A stretch of DNA of 48,475 bases. Origin: a virus. Below the pieces are notes generated by a model. That model was not told where the DNA came from and made no database searches. It saw only the letters and a list, made by a program, of their open reading frames with translations. The stretch covers positions 1 to 48,475 of IMG/VR virus record IMGVR_UViG_3300030102_004484, one strand, 5' to 3'. A program made the position numbers and the translations under genes. Below are positions 15,826-21,353 of the stretch, in pieces. Positions within the stretch are counted from its first letter, which is position 1. Each line of letters opens with the position of its first letter.

Positions 15826-15849
15826 TAGTTCGATCCTTAATTGATCACC

Positions 15850-15868
15850 TTAACAACTGAGTTGTTAA
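15850..15868. repeat. 19-bp palindrome family, copy 6
   Basis: G-centred, 19 of 19. Followed by AACAAATAAACCAAGTAA and the GTG start at 15896. Confidence 0.95.
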
Positions 15869-15895
15869 ACCCTTAACAAATAAACCAAGTAAAAA

Positions 15896-16195
15896 GTGAA
15901 TACATATACAGATATAAAAGCAAGCCTAGCCCTTAAACATCCTAGAATTAAACGTGCCTTACACTGCATGAAGATGCTCTCGAAGTATGGACTTAGGAAC
16001 TGGTATCGATACGATGCAGAAGGTAACATCACGAAAACTCCAAGCGATAGAATGATCGAATGGGCTTATGACCTAGAGGATTTTGCAGGTGATCTGGATT
16101 TCTTGAGGGATAGAAATATGTCCGAACTTTGGGAGGCATACTGTGAAGTCCATGATATGAACTCAGACATAGATGTATCAGGATACTTCTGCTAA
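15896..16195 (+). CDS. Hypothetical accessory protein
   Basis: A 99-residue protein starting at GTG, directly behind the array leader AAACCAAGTAA. It has a basic N-terminal half (HPRIKRALHCMKMLSKYG) and an acidic C-terminal half. No known family recognised. Palindrome copies 6 and 7 flank it, so it is one unit of the cassette-like array. Expected to be an early host-takeover or accessory protein. Confidence 0.55.
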   Translation: MNTYTDIKASLALKHPRIKRALHCMKMLSKYGLRNWYRYDAEGNITKTPSDRMIEWAYDLEDFAGDLDFLRDRNMSELWEAYCEVHDMNSDIDVSGYFC

Positions 16196-16209
16196 TAAAT
16201 TTCAAACCT

Positions 16210-16228
16210 TAACAACTGAGTTGTTAAC
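16210..16228. repeat. 19-bp palindrome family, copy 7
   Basis: G-centred, 19 of 19, 15 bases after the stop of the gene at 15896. Confidence 0.95.
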
Positions 16229-16469
16229 TAACTAATCCCTGTCGGCTAGTTACCGACTAGTAGGATGTGAACCTATGAAGCGAAGCAACTAACCTTGTAA
16301 AATCACTGTCACAATGTGCGGATTGTAAGGCATCCGTTATAGTACCCCCCGAACAGGTTCGTCCAGTTATGACCCCTGTTAATAGTGGGGCGATCGTCAC
16401 CTAAACGTCCGAGAACTTGGGCGGTAAAATAGATGAGGCGATAGGGGGGTAGCCTACCATTTTCAAACC
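16229..16469 (+). ncRNA. Structured spacer between palindrome copies, possible ncRNA
   Basis: There is no plus-strand gene in these 241 bases, which are richer in G+C than the rest of the array and full of short inverted repeats: GTCGG/CCGAC near 16243-16261, CGAAC/GTTCG near 16349-16360, CCCC/GGGG near 16372-16390, and GGTAG/CTACC near 16448-16458. It occupies the position of a gene, bounded by copies 7 and 8. A minus-strand frame (stop at 16309) with protein-like composition crosses it, but its only start is a TTG inside the palindrome. I cannot decide between a non-coding RNA and a small antisense gene. Confidence 0.3.
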
Positions 16470-16488
16470 TTAACAACTGAGTTGTTAA
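16470..16488. repeat. 19-bp palindrome family, copy 8
   Basis: G-centred, 19 of 19. Fused in tandem with copy 9, sharing TTAA. Confidence 0.95.
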
Positions 16489-16503
16489 CAACTGAGTTGT
16501 TAA
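16485..16503. repeat. 19-bp palindrome family, copy 9
   Basis: G-centred, 19 of 19; overlaps copy 8 by four bases, the only tandem pair in the array. Centre-to-centre distance is 15 bp. Confidence 0.95.
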
Positions 16504-16532
16504 ACTAATAACAAATAAACCAAGTAAATAAA

Positions 16533-16955
16533 ATGACTATATTCGCTATATCAATAGCCTTAATAATCTGCATCGGGTTACCCGTATCTGGATTAATAAT
16601 AACAAGCAAACAACTGAGTAGGAGAGAAGCCGACTATCAGCTTTTAAGAAAGCACTACACCGAAAACTTTTTCCGTCTCGAAGAGTTGGAAAAAACACAC
16701 GATTCCATGCGCCTAAGAGGCGATCTATGGGAAGGTAAATATGGAAAACTAAAAGTGGACTATAAAGAACTAAGGAAAAAACATGATAATGTCGTAAAGG
16801 AATTTGATGACTATCATCGGAGGGCGATGGAATCGGAAGCACGTTGGCATGATATGTTGGAGGCGGAAAATGTAAGGGCTGAATTGGAAGCAATTAAAGA
16901 AGCGTGTACTCCGATATATGAGGACATAGCAGAATGGGAATCTAAAAAACTTTAA
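16533..16955 (+). CDS. Membrane-anchored coiled-coil protein
   Basis: A 140-residue protein with one N-terminal transmembrane segment (about residues 3-25, rich in Ile and Leu) followed by a long charged coiled coil (about 30-130). The topology is that of a small inner-membrane anchor with a periplasmic or cytoplasmic rod, as in superinfection-exclusion or i-spanin-like proteins. It lies far from the lysis cassette, so exclusion or takeover is more likely. The leader ends AAACCAAGTAAATAAA before the ATG, and palindrome copy 10 supplies the stop. Confidence 0.6.
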   Translation: MTIFAISIALIICIGLPVSGLIITSKQLSRREADYQLLRKHYTENFFRLEELEKTHDSMRLRGDLWEGKYGKLKVDYKELRKKHDNVVKEFDDYHRRAMESEARWHDMLEAENVRAELEAIKEACTPIYEDIAEWESKKL

Positions 16956-16970
16956 CAACTGAGTTGTTAA
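16952..16970. repeat. 19-bp palindrome family, copy 10
   Basis: G-centred, 19 of 19. TAA 16953-16955 is the stop of the coiled-coil gene. Confidence 0.95.
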
Positions 16971-17002
16971 CTTATTAACATACAAACAAGAAAGGAATAC
17001 CA

Positions 17003-17281
17003 ATGAGACAAGTAACTCAAAGAATAAAAGATGCCTTCGAACAACAGAAGGAACTAACAGTATCGAACACATCGACGGATGGACACAGCGTCTGGTTGTT
17101 CGGAAACAAAATCATCAAGCGAGAGGGCGGTAAAGTATACGCTACTCTGGCAGGATGGAACACAGTGACTACGAGAGAACGAGTCAATGGGATAACAGGT
17201 GCAGGTTTCCATCAGGTAGCATATAGACCTATGCTGAATGGTGAACCAGTGAGTGATGATCAGTGGATAGAGGTAGGATAA
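17003..17281 (+). CDS. Conserved phage hypothetical protein
   Basis: A 92-residue protein with SVWLFGNKIIKREGGKVYAT and then AGWNTVTTRERVNGI, a pattern found in small hypothetical proteins of many phages (recollection, not a search). It is predicted to be a compact beta fold. This is one of the few array genes with a Shine-Dalgarno-like AAAGGA before the ATG. Function unknown. Confidence 0.6.
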   Translation: MRQVTQRIKDAFEQQKELTVSNTSTDGHSVWLFGNKIIKREGGKVYATLAGWNTVTTRERVNGITGAGFHQVAYRPMLNGEPVSDDQWIEVG

Positions 17282-17328
17282 TTTCAACTAATGGTTGGAT
17301 TGTTAGGTGAGCAGTGTGCTGTGTACCC

Positions 17329-17347
17329 TTAACAACTGAGTTGTTAA
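17329..17347. repeat. 19-bp palindrome family, copy 11
   Basis: G-centred, 19 of 19, 47 bases after the stop of the 17003 gene. Confidence 0.95.
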
Positions 17348-17415
17348 TCTTGCTGTAAGACTCGCAGTCATTTCGCAATGCGGAGTGGATCACTGCGGTA
17401 GAGGGGAAAGCAGGG
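17348..17415 (+). other. Gene-free spacer between copies 11 and 12
   Basis: These 68 bases have no reading frame and several short complementary segments (CTCGCA, TCGCA, GCGGAGTG). With the sequences just outside the two palindromes (GTGTGC before, GCACAC after) they could form a larger stem-loop domain. Confidence 0.3.
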
Positions 17416-17434
17416 TTAACAACTGAGTTGTTAA
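17416..17434. repeat. 19-bp palindrome family, copy 12
   Basis: G-centred, 19 of 19, 51 bases upstream of the gene at 17485. Confidence 0.95.
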
Positions 17435-17484
17435 GAGGTGCATGGCACACTCATCCCTATCCAACTTACAAACAAACCAAGTAA

Positions 17485-17667
17485 ATGGATAACTATTATT
17501 ATAGTAATGAAGCAGAGGCGGTGATCGATACACTGGAAGAACATAAGCACCTAATCATGGAAGCATTCAACCCTATCGGGGATGTCTTCGACGATATGGA
17601 ATCGCAGTTTGATTTGATGATCAAAGAAGCAAACAAAATATTAACAAACAGTAAGGTACATAAATGA
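17485..17667 (+). CDS. Small acidic hypothetical protein
   Basis: A 60-residue, acidic, helical protein with no recognised family. It has the array leader AAACCAAGTAA directly before its ATG, and its stop overlaps the next start (ATGA), so it is co-translated with the gene at 17664. Small acidic early phage proteins often inhibit host enzymes by mimicry, but nothing specific is visible here. Confidence 0.55.
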   Translation: MDNYYYSNEAEAVIDTLEEHKHLIMEAFNPIGDVFDDMESQFDLMIKEANKILTNSKVHK

Positions 17668-17984
17668 AATATTACTACGTTATAACAACACAATATATGG
17701 AGAACTACGGAGCACATTCTGGTAGTGGAAAGTTTTCTGATGGGCAAGCTCATTGGAAGTTCAAGGGCGGTGAGCAATACCTCATCTCCACAGAGTCACA
17801 GCAGTATGCGAATGCGGTCGCATTCTTGACAGCTTATTTACATGAGAGGAATAACAGCGTCCACTCAAAAGAGATCGTGGTCTCATGGGATCATGAGCCA
17901 TTGGTAAACCCATCTAACGCAAAGGATGAGGGATACATAGCAATAGATATCGAGGAGTATTTTAACAACTCAGTTGTTAAGTAA
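17664..17984 (+). CDS. Conserved phage hypothetical protein, palindrome in its C-terminus
   Basis: A 106-residue protein starting YYYVITTQYMENYGAHSGSG and continuing WKFKGG, a pattern seen in hypothetical proteins of diverse phages. Palindrome copy 13 is read in frame as its last residues (FNNSVV, then Lys and stop), unlike neighbouring genes where the palindrome provides the stop. This suggests the palindrome was acquired at, or invaded, the gene end. Function unknown. Confidence 0.6.
   Translation: MKYYYVITTQYMENYGAHSGSGKFSDGQAHWKFKGGEQYLISTESQQYANAVAFLTAYLHERNNSVHSKEIVVSWDHEPLVNPSNAKDEGYIAIDIEEYFNNSVVK
17962..17980. repeat. 19-bp palindrome family, copy 13
   Basis: C-centred, 19 of 19, within the last codons of the 17664 gene. 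Confidence 0.95.
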
Positions 17985-18003
17985 CTTACAAACAAACCAA
18001 GTA

Positions 18004-18465
18004 ATGAAGCCAACATATATAAAAGAAACTAAGATAGCCTTGCAACTTGCAAAGCAATACCATGACGGGCAACTACGTGCCGTCGGCACAGATATGGGCA
18101 AGCCGTACTTCGACACTCATATCCTACGAGTAACCAATGCGGTGAGCTATAGATCCAGAGCTGCTGCAGCACTGCATGATATTCTGGAGGACACAGTCAT
18201 GTCATCACATGAACTCGCCTATGTAAAAGAAATCAGGCAAGATACCATTGAGGCGGTCGATCTACTGACGCAAGGGGATGATGAACTCTATCACAACTAC
18301 ATCATGAGGATTCACAGTGCAGAAGGTGAGGCAGGTAACATCGCAAGAGAAGTGAAGATCGCTGACCTGATGGATAACTTCTCAACCTTTCCAGAGGGGC
18401 AGCTTGTACCTAAATACTTAGCAGCTTTACACATATTAACCGAACCATACAGAACAAAACTTTAA
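18004..18465 (+). CDS. HD-domain small alarmone hydrolase-like protein (RelA/SpoT-type)
   Basis: A 153-residue protein with the ordered motifs of the RelA/SpoT hydrolase (HD) domain: H20-DGQ-R, H39-xx-RV, LHDILEDT with H58-D59 and E62-D63, and KIADLMDN near residue 120. The size is that of single-domain Mn-dependent hydrolases (MESH1-like) that remove pyrophosphate from (p)ppGpp. Start ATG 18004 was chosen because it directly follows AAACCAAGTA and avoids reading through the palindrome. Palindrome copy 14 supplies the stop. Likely roles: blunting the stringent response, or neutralising alarmone-synthetase toxins used in anti-phage defence. Confidence 0.8.
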   Translation: MKPTYIKETKIALQLAKQYHDGQLRAVGTDMGKPYFDTHILRVTNAVSYRSRAAAALHDILEDTVMSSHELAYVKEIRQDTIEAVDLLTQGDDELYHNYIMRIHSAEGEAGNIAREVKIADLMDNFSTFPEGQLVPKYLAALHILTEPYRTKL

Positions 18466-18480
18466 CAACTCAGTTGTTAA
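18462..18480. repeat. 19-bp palindrome family, copy 14
   Basis: C-centred, 19 of 19. TAA 18463-18465 is the stop of the HD gene. Confidence 0.95.
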
Positions 18481-18508
18481 GTCATTAACAAACAAAACAA
18501 ATAATACC

Positions 18509-18754
18509 ATGCCAAAAAATAAACTACACCATTGGATCACTCTACGAGAGGGTGATGGATACGGAGTCTTCGATGTGGATTGGAGACTCGATACTATAGA
18601 TGAGAAGGGCGAGACAGTTGAGGCTGTCTTTGTGGACGGATGGAGCTGCGATTCATACAAAGAAGCAGCGAGATATTTCTACAGTCTGATCGCCAGTCAT
18701 CCAGACTCATCACATGAGAACGAAATAACAGGAGTAAAGAAGATCAGAGTTTAA
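18509..18754 (+). CDS. Hypothetical accessory protein
   Basis: An 81-residue acidic protein with several aromatic residues (HHWITLREGDGYGVFDVDW) and a predicted alpha/beta fold. Family not recognised. Palindrome copies 14 and 15 flank it, and the latter supplies the stop codon. The leader is A-rich without Shine-Dalgarno. Confidence 0.55.
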   Translation: MPKNKLHHWITLREGDGYGVFDVDWRLDTIDEKGETVEAVFVDGWSCDSYKEAARYFYSLIASHPDSSHENEITGVKKIRV

Positions 18755-18769
18755 CAACTGAGTTGTTAA
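18751..18769. repeat. 19-bp palindrome family, copy 15
   Basis: G-centred, 19 of 19. TAA 18752-18754 is the stop of the 18509 gene. Confidence 0.95.
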
Positions 18770-18803
18770 CTAAACCAATAAACATACAAACTAAATAATA
18801 CCT

Positions 18804-19031
18804 ATGACAGAAGATAAAAATAAATACCTACTACAGTACACCATCACGGTGCAGATTCCCGTGGAGGCAGAGGATGATGATGCAGCTTACGATGAAGCGT
18901 ATGACATCGATCCTCTCGATTATATTAACGACGTAAGGAATACGGATATTAATTTCGAAAGAGCGGTCGAGCTTACCGAAGACGAGTGGGCTTGGTGGAC
19001 TAGGAAAAGAAAGAAGAAACTTAACAACTGA
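18804..19031 (+). CDS. Small acidic hypothetical protein
   Basis: A 75-residue protein with an acidic middle (EAEDDDAAYDEAYDIDPLD) and a basic C-terminal tail. The first 20 residues look like a beta strand (YLLQYTITVQIPVEAE), as in small phage proteins that bind host factors. It ends within palindrome copy 16, which is read as Leu-Asn-Asn-stop (TGA), a different frame from the other stop-supplying copies. Function unknown. Confidence 0.55.
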   Translation: MTEDKNKYLLQYTITVQIPVEAEDDDAAYDEAYDIDPLDYINDVRNTDINFERAVELTEDEWAWWTRKRKKKLNN

Positions 19032-19039
19032 GTTGTTAA
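19021..19039. repeat. 19-bp palindrome family, copy 16
   Basis: G-centred, 19 of 19. Its internal TGA (19029-19031) ends the 18804 gene. Confidence 0.95.
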
Positions 19040-19071
19040 CTAAACCATAAACATATAAAAGAAAATAATAC

Positions 19072-19099
19072 TTGCATTAATATAATAATAGATTATAAT
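19072..19099 (+). promoter_or_regulatory. Sigma70 promoter for the MoxR/VWA module
   Basis: TTGCAT (19072-19077), 16-base spacer and a perfect TATAAT (19094-19099). It lies in the longest coding gap of this part of the array (19032-19129), 33 bases downstream of palindrome copy 16. It suggests independent transcription of the three-gene module, possibly under control of the adjacent palindrome. Confidence 0.65.
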
Positions 19100-19129
19100 G
19101 TACAATAACAAACCAAATAAACTAAACCA

Positions 19130-20077
19130 ATGAATACAATGAACCAATACAATGACAAAGAAATCAAAGCAGGTCTTGAAGAAAGCGAGATCCTTGCAGT
19201 ACTAAACAACACTGTCCAAGTTACTTGGGTAGGTAGCAAACCGACAGGCTTCAGTGCTACCCTTAAAGGGAAGACTAAAGAAGTGGTTAAGGATACCAAT
19301 GCCAAGAAGGGGAGAGTGAGAGCTTCAGCTACAGTTCTTGAGACTCGTAACAATGCTCTCGGCAAGATGCTCAGTGTAGTGCAACAGGCACAGATGAAAT
19401 ACAAAGTAGGTACTCATCCAAGTGATGTGCGTGGGGTGCGTATTGTATCCACTGATAGGGTTGCTGAGATACAAGCAATGGTCGATGAGATGTCTAAGCA
19501 ACTCGATGACCTACGAGTGGAGGCTTTGAGAGAATGGGATACCATACGTGCCGATTCAATCGAAGGCTTGGGTGATAACATCCATGAGGTCAACGTGCCA
19601 CAGAATGGCGAGGAGTTCTTATCGGAATTCAAGATCGCTGTATCATGGTCGGCTGCACCGATGGCAATTAAGAAGGGTACTATCTTCGAAGGTATGACTG
19701 AGGAGGTAGCCAACAAAGTGATTGCTCAATCTGAGAAGACACGCATCGATGTCATGGCAAGGAACCATTCCAAAGTATTGGAACCTGCTATGAAGAAACT
19801 TAAAGAAGCTATTAAGAAAGTGACTAAGGGCGAGCGTCTCCATCAGAAGACATTCGATGAATTGAAAGAAGCTGCTGCAGAGTTGAAGGAATTGAACTGG
19901 TTCGAGTTCGATGTCATCAATGATATTGTCAGGGATCTTCAAGAGGTCGGCAGCATCCAACGTGATCACTTAGGTAAGACAGGATCAGCGACAAGAAAGC
20001 TCGCTGCTACTGCAATCGAGGACGTGTACAACCAAGCAGAACGTACAGCTAATAGGCTCGCTGTATGTGGACTCTAA
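19130..20077 (+). CDS. Helical partner protein of the MoxR/VWA module
   Basis: A 315-residue protein with an N-terminal alpha/beta part and long charged helices from about residue 100 (SKQLDDLRVEALREWDTIRA) to the end. It resembles DUF3150-type proteins, which in my recollection accompany MoxR-like ATPases and VWA proteins in phages. It is the first gene after the dedicated promoter and precedes the ATPase. It likely bridges or regulates the ATPase-VWA pair. Base composition is clearly richer in G+C than in the virion genes (about 48% in a sampled line). An alternative start is the ATG at 19139. Confidence 0.55.
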   Translation: MNTMNQYNDKEIKAGLEESEILAVLNNTVQVTWVGSKPTGFSATLKGKTKEVVKDTNAKKGRVRASATVLETRNNALGKMLSVVQQAQMKYKVGTHPSDVRGVRIVSTDRVAEIQAMVDEMSKQLDDLRVEALREWDTIRADSIEGLGDNIHEVNVPQNGEEFLSEFKIAVSWSAAPMAIKKGTIFEGMTEEVANKVIAQSEKTRIDVMARNHSKVLEPAMKKLKEAIKKVTKGERLHQKTFDELKEAAAELKELNWFEFDVINDIVRDLQEVGSIQRDHLGKTGSATRKLAATAIEDVYNQAERTANRLAVCGL

Positions 20078-20079
20078 TC

Positions 20080-20098
20080 TTAACAACTCAGTTGTTAA
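20080..20098. repeat. 19-bp palindrome family, copy 17
   Basis: C-centred, 19 of 19, two bases after the stop of the 19130 gene. Confidence 0.95.
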
Positions 20099-20133
20099 CT
20101 AAACCAATAAACTAACAAACCAAATAAAATACA

Positions 20134-21309
20134 ATGAATACCGAAACACCAGAAATTAAATTCAGCGACGTACAAACACAAGCTGAGATCGTATACTCAT
20201 CAGGAGATTCAGTGATGATTCTCTTGGGGGCGGGGGGTACAGGCAAGACAGCTCTTGCCAATGCCTCAGTAACTAAGGCTATCGCTAAACTCTACGGAGT
20301 TACCGATGAAACTGTAAAGGTGTACAAGTGTAACTACACTGGTGCATCACCACTTGAGATCACAGGTTATGGGGTCTTGAAGAAGGGTGCGAATGGCGAG
20401 GATCTCATGTCATTCTCAGAGCCAGAGGGTATACCGACGGCAGCACTTCTTAAGAGGCTCGGCATGGAAGACACTCCATGTTTGCTCGTCTTCGATGAGA
20501 TGCCAGAGTGGGCAGCGGATACAAGATCTTTGGTACGTAGTACTATCGATCCAGATGGTGAGTCTAAGATTGGCTCGCATAGGCTTGGCGAGAATGTCAA
20601 GATACTCGTGACAGGTAACCGACGTGAGGATGGATCACGCTCTGCAGTACTGGATGCTCCGATAGTGAATCGTGGTAATCAGTTTATATTAAAAGCAGAT
20701 ATCAACTCATGGTTGAGTTGGGCATCTGAGTTTGCGTGGAGTAAGTTCTCACCAGTCGTTGAGTATCTACAGTTCAACGCTAAGTTGGAGAGTGGTAATC
20801 ACTTCGCTCCACCAATACCGCAGCCTTGGGATGGGTCACCACACCCAACTCCAAGGTCATGGGCTAGTGCTGCTAGACAGATCAGCTACATCGAGAACAA
20901 CCTTGAGCTGAGTAAGTCTGAGTTCAACAAGCATCTCAAGCTGACACTGCAGTCTAAGGTTGGAGACACTACAGCTCGTGACTGTATCGCTTACATCACT
21001 AGCTCATCAGGATTACTTGATGACCTTGATGCTGTACGTAAGGGTACTATGAAGTTGTCACATAAACCTACTGATCAGTTCAAGATGATCCACGCTGCAC
21101 TACGGATCATGGACATTGAACTAACTCAGCTTGAGCAACGAGGCAGGGACAGAGGAACGGCTGTAGCTGCAGGTGATGTAGATTGGTTCGTCGAGAATCT
21201 TTTACTCCCCGCTACCAAAGAGATCGGTAGAGCAGGATACCATGCAGCAATCAACGTGGACATTCCACTTAACGAACACCCTAAAAACCACGAGCTGAAA
21301 GGACTTTAA
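20134..21309 (+). CDS. MoxR-like AAA+ ATPase
   Basis: A 391-residue AAA+ protein: Walker A GAGGTGKT (residues 32-39), Walker B LLVFDE (D121-E122) and a sensor 1 Asn in ILVTGNRRED (N162), followed by a helical lid. The spacing matches the MoxR/CobS branch, ring ATPases that remodel or activate partner complexes together with VWA-domain proteins. The gene order helical partner, ATPase, VWA supports this. Palindrome copy 18 supplies the stop. Possible roles: metal-cofactor-like chaperone function, virion maturation, or interference with host systems. CobS-type cobalt chelation is not implied. Confidence 0.85.
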   Translation: MNTETPEIKFSDVQTQAEIVYSSGDSVMILLGAGGTGKTALANASVTKAIAKLYGVTDETVKVYKCNYTGASPLEITGYGVLKKGANGEDLMSFSEPEGIPTAALLKRLGMEDTPCLLVFDEMPEWAADTRSLVRSTIDPDGESKIGSHRLGENVKILVTGNRREDGSRSAVLDAPIVNRGNQFILKADINSWLSWASEFAWSKFSPVVEYLQFNAKLESGNHFAPPIPQPWDGSPHPTPRSWASAARQISYIENNLELSKSEFNKHLKLTLQSKVGDTTARDCIAYITSSSGLLDDLDAVRKGTMKLSHKPTDQFKMIHAALRIMDIELTQLEQRGRDRGTAVAAGDVDWFVENLLLPATKEIGRAGYHAAINVDIPLNEHPKNHELKGL

Positions 21310-21324
21310 CAACTGAGTTGTTAA
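21306..21324. repeat. 19-bp palindrome family, copy 18 (last)
   Basis: G-centred, 19 of 19. TAA 21307-21309 ends the MoxR gene. No further intact copy follows to the right. Confidence 0.95.
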
Positions 21325-21353
21325 CTAAACCATTAACTAAGAAATAGAATACC

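Noticed and set aside
16340-16400. tRNA gene suggested by GGTTCGTCC
   Set aside because: No matching acceptor, D or anticodon arms can be built around it.
16309-16491. Minus-strand 60-codon frame across the structured spacer
   Set aside because: The only start is a TTG inside the palindrome and the strand is opposite to all neighbours. The protein-like composition is noted, but I do not call it a gene.
14443-21324. Regularly recurring palindromes as a CRISPR array
   Set aside because: Intervals range from 15 bp to over 1 kb and contain complete genes; there are no uniform spacers and no cas genes.
14443-21324. Palindromes as integron attC sites
   Set aside because: The cassette look is tempting, but the sites lack the GTTRRRY/RYYYAAC core pattern and the imperfect long stem of attC, and there is no integron integrase.
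14443-21324. Palindromes as intrinsic terminators
   Set aside because: The stem is A/T-rich, no T-run follows, and one copy lies inside a coding sequence.
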